64,000 nt of DNA, taken from positions 1 through 64,000 of the forward strand of contig JAPYMA010001033.1 in assembly GCA_035041965.1 (NCBI GenBank), written 5' to 3'. The notes under the pieces are model-generated. The model was not told the DNA's origin. It saw only the letters and a program-made list of their open reading frames with translations, and ran no database searches. The stretch is from Anisakis pegreffii (taxonomy: Eukaryota > Nematoda > Chromadorea > Rhabditida > Anisakidae). Below, piece by piece: positions 53,670 to 64,000 of the stretch; the stretch's first letter is position 1; every line of letters begins with the position of its first letter. Position numbers and translations under genes: made by a program.

Positions 53670-55682
53670 ATGGTAAGTACTTTCAATGTTTCAAGCAGTC
53701 AATAAAATGTAGGTATTTGGTTGACTGATCTGAGGAGGTTCGTTTATTTTATCAATAGTTGGAATGAAACGAACGAAGTGAAGTTCATCAATGTTGTATT
53801 CGTTTTAGTTCTTTCTCACTGCTGCAATCTTGATGCAGTCAACATTTCCCGATTATTCACTTTTGATGCATCATGTCAGCCTTTTGATTACAGCCACAGA
53901 ACGAGCACATTGAAGTTCACCGAAAACGTTATGGAAGGCGATTGGATTATGAGGAACGATTGTAGGTTTTTGTTTGTGTTATGCTCTTTTTAGCTGCTTT
54001 ATTTCATCGTCATTCAAGGCGTAAAAAGAATGCACGTGCTGGACATGAACGCTCTCAGATGGCCAAGAAGTTACGTGGACACAAGGCTAAACTCTACCAT
54101 AAGAAGCGTTATTCTGAAAAAGTTGGTTACTTTCCGACTGTTATCGTCGTTTATGTAGATCAGTGTTTTTAAGAAGAGGAAAAATTTCCCTCTGAAAGGA
54201 ATTTGGCAAATCAATTGTGATTGATTTTCGAAAATAATTACTTCTTGTGTGCTCGTTAATATTTCCAAAACGCTTATTCTGTCGCAGGGAATTGATTCCT
54301 CTGATACAACCAACGATTTCTCAGCATCAGATTTCTTCATCAAAGGATCGATTCTCTATTTTCTATTGATCTATCGCCAAAAAAAATAGTGGATTTTCAG
54401 AGCAAAGTGGGGAAGAATTGCGGTCACACCGATTATTGAAGAGCAAAGAGGGTGGGGGGTAATAACACTTTGTACTCTTCTTAGGCCATAGGATCACGTG
54501 AGGGGGGAGGGAGGGGTTCGGATCGTTGTTATAAATCGATCACACTTAGGCTTAGACCATGGTACTCATGCTACAAAAAAAATCATGCTTGTCAGAAACG
54601 TAGCCTTTTGATTATTTCGAAGCATGAATTTAAATCGAATGACAGGTGGAAATGCGTAAATTGCTACGCCAACATGAAGAGAAGCAGCAGAGTACGTCGA
54701 CAGAAAGGCCTGATGAAGGAGCGGTACCAACTTACCTACTCGATCGACACCAACAAGCGTCTGGTACGATTCTATCGAATATGATCAAAGAGAAACGGAA
54801 ACAGAAAGCTGTAAGTAATTGAATGCGTTTTCCTTACTTGATTTATTGGTAAAATTCGTTCCAAGTTTAGTTCATTGATGTTCCTTTTTATTTACGAAAT
54901 AAAATCCAAAACTAATAAGTAGTTGCCCAGTAAGTTGAAGTTAGAATATTGCAGGGCAAATATCAAGTACCGCTACCAGCAGTAAGGGCGGTTAGTGATG
55001 CCGAAGCGTTTAAAGTGGTAAAAACGGGGAAAACGCGACGAAAAGGTTGGAAGAGAATGGTCACTAAAGTGACATTTGTTGGTGAATCATTCACTCGTAA
55101 ACCCGCCAAATTTGAGCGTTTCATTCGGCCGATGGGACTCCGTTTCAACAAAGTGGGTGCTAATTTACTTATTTTCATTATTGTGTTGCGAAAATGTTGC
55201 TCTTCAGTAGAGCAAGAGCATTTGTTAACGGTTTAACGAAAACATTTTATACTAACTATGTAATCTAAATAAGCATCATCCAGTCTTTATTTACTCGTAT
55301 ATTTTCTAAATAATTTAGGCTCATGTTACTCATCCTGAATTGCAAACAACATTCCAATTGCCAATTGTTGGTGTTAAAAAGAACCCTTCGTCACATATGT
55401 ACACGTCACTTGGTGTTATCACTAAAGGAACTATTATCGAAGTAAGCACGAGATTGATCGTTTCTTTGCTGCAACTTCTACTTCTATTTTTCACGTCTGG
55501 AATAATTGGTCGATTATTTAACAGTTTCGTGTATCGAATAATACCGGGGAAATTAATTGCAGGTGAACACTTCCGAATTGGGTATGGTGACACAAGGTGG
55601 TAAGGTGGTATGGGCTAAATATGCACAGGTGACGAATAATCCGGAGAATGATGGTTGCATTAACGCGGTGCTTTTGTTGTGA
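53670..55682 (+). CDS. NSA2: Ribosome biogenesis protein NSA2
   Basis: Seven exons (53670..53672, 53894..53961, 54019..54121, 54646..54810, 54955..55152, 55319..55441, 55563..55682) join in phase to 259 residues, against 260 in human. NSA2 is a nucleolar factor of the pre-60S particle, needed for 27S/large-subunit rRNA processing. Matches run end to end: [99 protein letters not shown], and [14 protein letters not shown]. The first coding exon contributes only the ATG, immediately followed by the donor GTAAGT; the second exon starts exactly at Pro-2. Exon 3 uses an AAG acceptor. An AATAAA is at 55708..55713. Confidence 0.95.
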
Positions 55683-56091
55683 TTGTTGTTGTTTTGTGTT
55701 ATGATCAAATAAAAGATTGCTGATCTTTAATTGAACCATTCGAATTCTATGACTAACAATCAACAAATCGTTCGAATTGAATTAGCACTAACTTATAACA
55801 TAATGATATGATATGAACAAACAAAATAATTATTAATTCTATTCTAATTGAATTCAATGGACCTAACCTAATCAAAGTGCTCTAAATCATCAGCTAAAAG
55901 CATTAACAAACGGTCCAGTATATGAATAATTCATACAACAGCAGGGTAGTGCAAGTTATTGAGCAGTATGACCATTAAAAGTAAAAGGTAAAGTGTGCAA
56001 GTGGATGGTTAGTGTTCATAAACTTACAGTAAATCAGAGTGTGAATGATACGAAATGAGAATGTTTACGTTAGGGATTCAATAGCCTTAAG

Positions 56092-56361
56092 TTAACGTGC
56101 TTGATAATTGGAAGTGGAAGGTGTGAATGATGTGGCGAGAAGACTTCTGGCAGTGCTTTGAGCTCTGGGTGAAGATCCAGATTTTTGGGAGCGAGTGCTT
56201 ACTGTGGACGTTGCCTTTGGTGGAACGGTGCTTGTGGATGGTAACTGGCTTCGTGTGCTGCTTGCTGGTAATTTGGATCGTTCTTCTTCAGTTTGCATCA
56301 TTTCACGTTGCACAAGATTCTGTAAACATTTTTCTTGTTTTCGTGTCATTACAGTTGCCAT
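56092..56361 (-). CDS. Small Ser/Thr-rich open frame, unrecognised
   Basis: A single-exon frame of 89 residues on the minus strand, tail-to-tail with NSA2 (410 bp between stops). It begins MATVMTRKQEKCLQNLVQRE, then a basic helix-like start gives way to a Ser/Thr/Pro-rich half (STRSQ repeats, ending STSNYQAR). Composition is more protein-like than the surrounding frames, but I recognise no family and see no splice-leader site. Could be a real small gene or chance. Confidence 0.3.
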   Translation of the reverse strand: MATVMTRKQEKCLQNLVQREMMQTEEERSKLPASSTRSQLPSTSTVPPKATSTVSTRSQKSGSSPRAQSTARSLLATSFTPSTSNYQAR

Positions 56362-56726
56362 AATAATAGTTTATAAACCATAATAATAATAATAGCATCG
56401 ATATCACAGTGCGTTGTAATGTCTCATTGATTACTCTTACAGATCGACTTCATTTCGTAACCTAAATAATCTATGTCTCATATTTTTAAATTGCTCCAAA
56501 TTCATTTGTTAGCTTTCGATGGATTTTGATGAGAATGGCATAGCAGTGTTCAATAAAAGCTTTTGATCAGAAATGTTGACTGAAATCCTTGGCTGTTTCT
56601 GTACATATTCAGTGACTGTTTGCTTTGACCGACTTATCGCTTGATTATCAACATGTGTGCGCTCATTGGTCATAAAATTCGGAGAAACTATCATAGCAAC
56701 GTGTAGCCCAATGCAATGCAACCGTG

Positions 56727-56937
56727 GTGCACTGTAATGTTGGGAACCGATAGATTTTTGTCGGTGGTCACCGATAGGCACATTTTGAGCGTCGTTCCTT
56801 TGCCGATCGGCGGTTTGCCACCGCCACCGATCGAACAAGCCCTACTGGTCGCGGTCGTTGGCCATCGAAAAACCGTCGGTGGTTACCGACTGATTTTCGG
56901 TGGCCATCGACCCAACACTAGTGCATTATGGTAAATC
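56727..56937. repeat. GC-rich foldback with CGGTGG/CCACCG units
   Basis: Short inverted ends (CACTGTAATGTTGGG on the left; CCCAACACTAGTGCATTA on the right) enclose a GC-rich core made of repeated GTCGGTGG, CACCGA and CCATCGA motifs that can self-pair many ways. Base composition differs sharply from the AT-rich flanks. Likely a nonautonomous element. Confidence 0.5.
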
Positions 56938-57599
56938 GTTTCTTGCTGTTCGACTGCACTGAGTTGAGGATGTGAATTTAAAAAATGGGAAATTAGATCA
57001 ATTCAAAAGAGAGGGACTAAGAGCGAAACAGTAGTGTATCTGGTTTCGCAGGCCAGTAATTTACTATTGGTTTTTCGATGAGCCGCACTTGCCTCATTTA
57101 AAGGTACGGAAGTTGGATTTTGTATGTCAGCCCACGTTTGTCTCAACCAAAAACACCGTGATCGACCGGCTCTGCCGTGTATCTTGGATTAAGTACGTAT
57201 AGCCGCCTCATAGGAATCGATCACTTGCAGCATTACTATTGAATAACATCATCCAATGAAGTAACAATGCAATACGACAATCACAGCAAGTCACTTTGTT
57301 GAACGCTATTCACAGATACCGTTCTCCCATGTTCATTTCTTATATTACCCAGCTGACTTTCAAGTCTAATTCCCACACTTTTCTTTTTTTTATTCCATTG
57401 GATTACTAATTGCATTGTTATCTCACTTCCTCCCATCTCAGTTTCATTTCACTGGACACATTTAATGCACGACCATTCGGTATACTATGATGAAATTATT
57501 TCTAACCAAGAATTCTTCTAGCAAATACGAATTTTTCCGACAAATTTATGGTATTCATGTAGTATTCAGTAGCTTAAAGGAAGCTTTTAAAATTTATCA

Positions 57600-57745
57600 A
57601 TTTCGGAATCCATCTCCATTGAAAGCATTAGGCAATATGGGAGAATAGCCCAAAATCTCTGTAGTCGCCAAGTCAACATTCGAAGTTTTTGAAGACAGAT
57701 GATTCCCAACGTCGATATCGTTTGCTGCGCAGAACGAAGGATGTT
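57600..57745 (-). pseudogene. DEP-gene-related exon fragment
   Basis: On the minus strand an acceptor CTGCGCAG at about 57746..57739 opens a frame beginning ANDIDVGNHLSS and continuing through LATTEILGYSPILP to a TGA. The same sequence, with point changes and a stop, is at 1040..1150 and, inverted, at 1910..2030 inside the first palindrome. The rest of the palindrome sequence (GGCATAA..., TGATTAAATAAA) also continues here to about 57830. So a piece of that locus, or a repeat it carries, lies beside the ABC gene. Confidence 0.5.
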
Positions 57746-58140
57746 AAGGAACAAAAAATGTGATATTGGTGATAAGAAAGAGGCATAAACTCGTAATGAC
57801 TTGTAATTGCTGATTAAATAAACAATTTATGAATGAATAAATAAATCCATTAGTTGTTTGAACTGAACCGGTTTTCATGACTGTCTGTTTCTTTACATTG
57901 AACAGATATCATTCAGTTTCCGTTAAATCCTCTGCAGCACTCGATCCATAGTTTATTCATACAAAAAAAAGAACGGCAAATGCGGTAACAGTAGCAGATT
58001 AAATCAAATGCAAATGAGTGTTTCATGTGAGAAAATATTTGTACATTGTTCAGACGATAATGTCATTTTGAAATGAAATGAAAAACGATGCGGCTGCTTG
58101 CAAACCGACGTATTTTATAACAACAAATACAAGCACATAC

Positions 58141-61100
58141 CTTATAAAGTCCTTCCTGACTGAGCAATTCTTCATGAGTTCCCTGCTGTTCAACACGACC
58201 ATTTTCAATGACAACAATTTTATCGGCCATTTCCACCGTGCTCAATCGATGTGCAATCAACAGAACGGATTTGCCTTTGAGATTCTTATAGATTGCTTCT
58301 TGAACTTGTGCTTCACTTTCTGTATCCAACGCTGATGTTGCTTCATCCAACAGCAATATAACTGGTCGTCTGACGAGCGCACGAGCAATCGCTATCCTCT
58401 GTTTTTGACCTCCTGAAATCATCATTTGCCATTCAATCAATACATTTAGTTGCCATATTCAACCACTTTCCATCTGAAGTGTTCGTTTTCATCTAATGAT
58501 TAACTGGTAAGAAGCCCTTAGTGATGACTAATATTCGATAACTACTCAAGTTATTTTCATAGATAAGCAAAGGTGTGTTTTTAATGGTGTCCTATCACTG
58601 TGTGTTTTTTAATAATGAAAGAATTTAATTTGCGTTGATAATGCATATTTGTTTCATTTTACAATAGCAAATAAATATGCACACAGTAATGATATAAAAT
58701 AAAATCTTACCCGACATTTGACTTCCTTGTTCACCGACGTTTGTATTGTACTTATCAGTGGTATGGATGATGAAGCCATGTGCGTTTGCCATTTGTGCCG
58801 CATTTATAATATCTTGATCAGACACTGAATCCAATCCATAAGCAATATTGTCTGTAACCGATCTCGCGAACAGTACCGGCTCTTGACCAACGAGTGCAAT
58901 CTGCGATGAAAGAAGAAATTAAAACAAGCTAAAGAACACATGAAAGTGCGAATTGAACAGCTCGTTCATTCTAACAAATAGGCACCAAAATAAGCTCAGC
59001 TCATAAATCTAATCGTCGATAATTTGCCTCCTCACTTTATTGTGGATCACATGATGATCGTAATCCTCGACTGGTATTCCATCAACAAGAACTTGTCCAC
59101 TGTTCGGCACATAAAAATGCTCTAAAAGAGCAACACATGACGATTTCCCACTTCCTGATGGTCCAACTAATGCGACCGTTTGTCCTGGTTCAACCGTAAA
59201 TGAAAGGTCTTTGAGAATTGGTAGATCTGGACGTGTTGGGTAATTGAAGTAAACATTGCGAAATTCGATACGTCCTTTCATTTGATCTGGCTTAAATTGG
59301 CCATCGTTGGTAATTCGTGGAGATCGGTCGATGTAGTCGAACACTTTGCGAGATGCACCGACACTCTGCATTAGACCGGTCCATACTTCACCCATTTCCT
59401 TTAATTAATGTTGTACGCTTTCTCGGCACTGTTAGGGAATTGATGTAAAAAATTTTTTGCTCTCTTGCAACATTTTATGAGACAGACAGAAAGATGAAGA
59501 AAATCAAGTTTAGAAATTAATACGTAAGTAGAACGCCCACTCGTAAATTTTCTCCAAGTTGCATTTGGTAGAGAAGGAAAGAAATGAGTAAATCTGCTTT
59601 GAGTTTATTCGATAAAACCAAATGACCGCCATACCAAAGGACAACAACGAGAATAAAGGTTTGAAAAAGCTGAAAAACATTTGATTGATGAAAAGTGATG
59701 AATTTTTGAATAATCCTTATCGTTGCACGTATGCATTTAGCCACTTTAGTGCATCACCGAACTGCCATTTAATGTTTACACGTAACTTTGGTCTTTTCAA
59801 ATGTCACTTAGAAAAAGAAGTGGTTGTGAAATAGTATTTTGACTTAAAGCATACTTGAAGTTGGCCATATAATTCGACTGAATTTATAGCAGCTGAAATG
59901 TGTAAATTTTGATTTGAATGCATTCACAGCAATTTGCAATTATTAGATATCGCTGCATATTATCAAACACACACAATGCAAAGGCAACTGTGGTTTGTTC
60001 TGTCAGCAGTACCAAATAATTCGAAATGCTTACCTCGCTGACCCAAAGAAAACCGACATAAGCGCCTGCTTTCTTTTTTGTCACATTCAAAGTATCCGTT
60101 AATTTCACATAATATCTGAAAAATACCTTCAAGACTAGCTTTACGAAGTGAAGAATTTATTGGGAAAAAAGATAGAGTTGAAAAGCATCACGCTAACCTG
60201 TCAGCTTCGAAGTTTTCGCAAGCAAACGAACGCACGGTTCGCATGGTGCTCAATACCTCTTCGGCAACATCATTACTACGAGCCACGGCCTCTTGTGTAA
60301 GCTCCGTTAACTTCTTAAAAAAAAAAACGCATGTGGCTAGCACTCAATTTATATAGAACACAAATGCTTGTCCAGTGAACTTACATCATAATAGGTGCCG
60401 AAGAATTCGGAAGCGACAAAGATGATTGGAACGACAATGAACGTGACTAGTGATAATCGCCATGAAAGGCTCATCATGAATAGCATTGAACCACCTAACA
60501 TAACGATATTTCTGAAAGTTGCATTATTCATACTACCAATAGAAATGAATCAGATATTGTTCATCATACTAATTTATTAGAATAACGCCGAAAAGCCTAG
60601 AAATAAAAATTGTTTACTGTGATATTCATCTCATTTATTTACAGTATAGCGCAAAAAGACTGTGCACCTAAGGAATACGTTGACGTTAAGTGCGACCGTA
60701 TCTGACATTGTCTGACAATCGGCTGTCAATCTGGATGTTACTTCACCTGAAAGTGCTCTGGTCAGCGCACTAAACTGATCAAACTTTATGATTTGCCATT
60801 ACGTGAAATGAAATGTGGCATATTTTAATGGTTCGATGAAACTTATTGAATAAGCTTGATAAAGAACGATTTCAAAGTGCTGCCTGCATCAACACTATTC
60901 GTGTTTCTATTCAGTCAAACTGATCTATTCCAAAGAACACAGATAAACAATTCCAGTAGAATGAACAGAACAAGTGAATAGAAGAGTTTGTCGAAAGTGA
61001 GCAATAGAAACATGACGAACCAGTTTTATGGTCATCATAGAATGCAACTTCTTGCTTCACCAAACGATCGAATAAGCTGAAACGTATCGCTCGATTGATA

Positions 61101-61817
61101 CGAGCGTACGCATATTCGAACGACCCACCGCGGAACCCACCAGAAATCGCACTTCAATTTAGTCAGTATTATAATTGTTAGCGTAACCGTTAAATATTTT
61201 TATCAACACCATTATAAATATCATTACCATTATTGTTATTATTATTATTATTGCTATTGTTGTTATTATTGTTATTATTATTGTCATTATTATTAGTATT
61301 ATTTTATAATTATTGTAGTCATTATCGTATGATAAATTGTTATTCCTATTGTTACCTTACTTTTATCATTATTTTGATCATTATCGTATAATATATTATT
61401 GTTATTGAAATACTCGGTTGTACTCACTTGGCCTGCTCGCCTAGCCAGCGGGGTGGCTACAATAAAGGCTAAAACAGTGCGAACGGAAACGCGAGCATTG
61501 TGGCCAGCAACGTTACAAACGTTTGATAGCCTGGCCAATCCAGGTAATCCAGGTAATTATTGTTATTATTATCATCACTATTATTACTGTTATGGTCATT
61601 ATTATTAAAATCAACATTATTCCACACGAGAAAGGAATGATAGTGAATGAAATAAGGGTTGTTGATGGCGCTTACGAGGCGAAGGAAATAATAGTCATAA
61701 GTTTAACGCTATCCATGAGAAGTTGATAACCAATATCGGGATCATCAGGATGATCGCGCTTAGCTTGTACAACAGTTGCAACAACTTGACCGGTATAGTA
61801 TGGTACGAAAATTCGAG
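58141..61817 (-). CDS. Half ABC transporter, ABCB9/TAPL (HAF-4/HAF-9) type, partial
   Basis: Ten minus-strand exons join in phase: 61817..61676, 61151..61021, 60746..60668, 60511..60385, 60313..60198, 60115..60034, 59669..59541, 59398..59036, 58900..58711, 58412..58141 (1,631 nt). ABCB9/TAPL moves peptides into lysosomes; in C. elegans HAF-4 and HAF-9 act in gut granules. Seen: [42 protein letters not shown], a six-helix membrane domain ([31 protein letters not shown]), Walker [19 protein letters not shown], signature MSGGQKQR, Walker [14 protein letters not shown] and the His switch AHRLSTVE. The N-terminal TMD0 exons and the exon after LYK were not found; the 5' side is taken up by an inverted duplication. 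Three acceptors are AAG. Confidence 0.9.
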
Positions 61818-62223
61818 CTGGAAATATGTTCTTTTTGTTGATTTAGTTGTGGCTATAATCATATCCCATCGCCAATTACATGTTTATTTTTCGGTTCCGT
61901 TCTAAAACTTCTTGTGATTCGATGCCTTTTTATGTGATCACAGTGCATCAGTTTTGTTGCGTTCTATTCTAGCGCTAATGAATTGATTCGTAACGTTTGC
62001 AGCATCATTAGTACACTTTGCTTCAATAATTATTATTTACTGTTTGCATATACTGGTGAAGAATTTAACAACTGCTGGAGAAATAGTTGGCTTGTTTAAA
62101 TGTTTCACAGAGGGTTTCCAGCGAGCTATTTCAAACGGCCACTGATAACGATCTGTAGATAATAAAAAAACCCACTTTTTATCTGCTTAAACATACCTAT
62201 TCTCTTTCATAAAATGTTGAACT

Positions 62224-62349
<126 letters not shown>

Positions 62350-62760
62350 AGTTCAACATTTTATGAAAGAGAATAGGTATGTTTAAGCAGATAAAAAGTG
62401 GGTTTTTTATTATCTACAGATCGTTATCAGTGGCCGTTTGAAATAGCTCGCTGCGAAACCCTCTGTGAAACATTTAAACAAGCCAACTATTTCTCCAGCA
62501 GTTGTTCAATTCTTCACCAGTATATGCAAACGATAAATAATAATTATTGAAGCAAAGTGTACCAATGATGCTGCAAACGTTACGAATCAATTCATTAGCC
62601 TTAGAATAGAACGCAACAGACACTGACGCACTCGTGACTCACACAAAAGGCATCGAATCGCAAGGAGAAGTTTCAGAACGGAACCGAAAATGAACATGTA
62701 ATTAGCGATGAGATCTGATTGCAGCTACAACTAATTGAATAGAAAGAACATGATCTCCAG

Positions 62761-64000
62761 CTCGAATCTGCAAAACATACGATACCGGTCAAGTCGTTGT
62801 AACTGTTGCATAAGCTGCTACGACTCATCCTGATTGATCCTGACATTGTTATCAACTTCTCATGGATATGACGCTAACTATGATCACTATGATCTCCTTC
62901 GCCTCGTGCAGCATCAACAACTCGCTTGTTTCATTCACTATCATTCCTTTCTCGTGTGGAATAATGTTGATTTTAATAATAATGACCATAACATTGCAAT
63001 AATAGTGATGATAATAACAATGATTACCTGGATTACCTGAGTTAGCCAGGCTATCAAACGTTTGTAACGTTGCTGGCCACAATGCTCGCGTTTCCGTTCG
63101 CACTGTTTTAGCGCTTTATTGTAGCCACCCCGCTGGCTAGGCGAGCATCGGCCAAGTAGTAAGTACATACGAGTATTTCAATAACAATAATATATTATAC
63201 GATAATGATCAAAATAATGATAAAAGTAAGGTAACAATAGGAATAACAATTTATCATACGATAATGACTACAATAATTATAAAATAATACTAATAATAAT
63301 GATAATAATAATAACAATAATAACAAATAATAGCAATAATAATAATAATAACAATAATGGCTGTATAAATAATATTGAATTATTAAAATATTTTAACAAT
63401 TTATATAATTATGCGTACATAAATGTAATCGAGGCGATTACGTTTCAACTATAGTGTTTACAGTGAAGTAAATTATATGACATTATAAAACAAGTTTCGT
63501 CATGTTTCTATTGCTCACTCGACAAACTCTTCTATTCACTTGTGATTCTATTCATTCTACTGGAATTGATTTATCTGTGTTCTTTTGGGGTGTAGTCAGT
63601 TTGACTGAGATAAGAAACGCGAATGAAGTGTTGACGGCGACGCGTCGTTTAACTATCAAACTATTCAATAAGTTTCATCAGACCATAAAAATAATATACA
63701 TTTCATTTCGTAATGTACAAGTTTGGTGTCGGACTGGGATGCTGACAAACATTTCGAAAATTGAGTAACATCAGATGACAACCGGTTAAATAGACAATGT
63801 CAGACTACGTGCACTTAGCCCGTCAACGTATTCACTTAGGTACGCATCTTTATACTACCAAATAATGAGATGAATATCACAGTAAACAATTTTTATTTCG
63901 ACTTTCTAAACGTTATTCTAATAGAGTGAGCATGATAGACAGTATCTGATTCGTTCTGTGTGTATGAATAATGCAACTTTCGAAAATATCGTTAATAGGT
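62761..64000 (+). pseudogene. Decayed inverted copy of the ABC transporter exons
   Basis: In the right arm, plus strand, four ABC exons can be matched in order. 62761..62905 keeps TGQVV but has lost FVPYY and carries a stop. About 63400..63497 matches the FEYAYARIN exon with large gaps (TATGCGTAC, then GTTTCGTCATGTTTC). About 63763..63840 matches the SRLTAD exon (CAATGTCAGA...CGTCAACGTATTC). 63965..64000 matches the start of the NIVMLGG exon (AATAATGCAACTTTC). Intron sequence is as well conserved as exon sequence, as expected without selection. The copy probably continues beyond the window. Confidence 0.8.

Noticed and set aside
57846..58140. Last exon of the ABC transporter (expected residues after LYK)
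   Set aside because: No frame resembling the family's C-terminus was found here, so the gene is reported as 3'-incomplete.

Overview
This is a eukaryotic nuclear contig, AT-rich and intron-dense, and it fits a nematode. The genes have many short exons with GT donors. Several start codons sit 0-50 nt behind an isolated polypyrimidine-AG site of the kind used for spliced-leader trans-splicing (AFG3L2, MRPL58, NDUFA13, TRMU, NSA2, RBM39). I joined exons by hand from reading frame, splice sites and remembered family sequences; no alignment was run. The species cannot be named from sequence alone.

Layout. 0.1-2.8 kb: DEP-domain (DEPDC1/LET-99-like) exons running into a near-perfect 1.2-kb-arm palindrome that copies two of those exons onto the other strand. 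2.8-9.2 kb: no gene seen. 9.2-9.8 kb (+): MRPL58/ICT1 without its GGQ motif. 10.4-11.9 kb (+): TTC1. 12.1-13.6 kb (-): NDUFA13. 13.9-14.7 kb: foldback elements. 15.7-23.1 kb (+): the m-AAA protease AFG3L2, 18 exons. 25.3-27.3 kb (+): a nine-exon gene I do not recognise. 28.5-33.8 kb (+): TRMU, the mitochondrial tRNA 2-thiouridylase. 34.1-35.8 kb (-) and 38.3-40.2 kb (+): a divergent pair of paralogous secreted Pro/Gly-rich, cysteine-motif proteins. 41.9-47.5 kb (-): RBM39, 16 exons, with a hAT-like MITE in one intron. 47.9-48.9 kb: a 1-kb foldback element. 51.9-52.6 kb (+): HAPSTR1. 53.7-55.7 kb (+): NSA2. 58.1-61.8 kb (-): an ABCB9/TAPL/HAF-type half ABC transporter, incomplete at both ends. 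61.2-64.0 kb: an inverted duplication centred on a (TA)n tract, whose right arm carries a decayed copy of the same ABC exons.

How the genes relate. Four of the six confidently or provisionally assigned genes between 9 and 34 kb encode mitochondrial proteins: mitoribosome (MRPL58), complex I (NDUFA13), inner-membrane protease (AFG3L2) and mt-tRNA modification (TRMU). The unrecognised gene between the last two has a basic N-terminus that could be a targeting peptide. RBM39 (splicing), NSA2 (60S biogenesis) and HAPSTR1 (stress signalling) are ordinary housekeeping genes. The most unusual items are the two palindromes that duplicate host exons, the cysteine-motif secreted paralogues, the lost or altered motifs in MRPL58 and TRMU, and the frequent AAG/GAG 3' splice sites (16 of 87 by my count).
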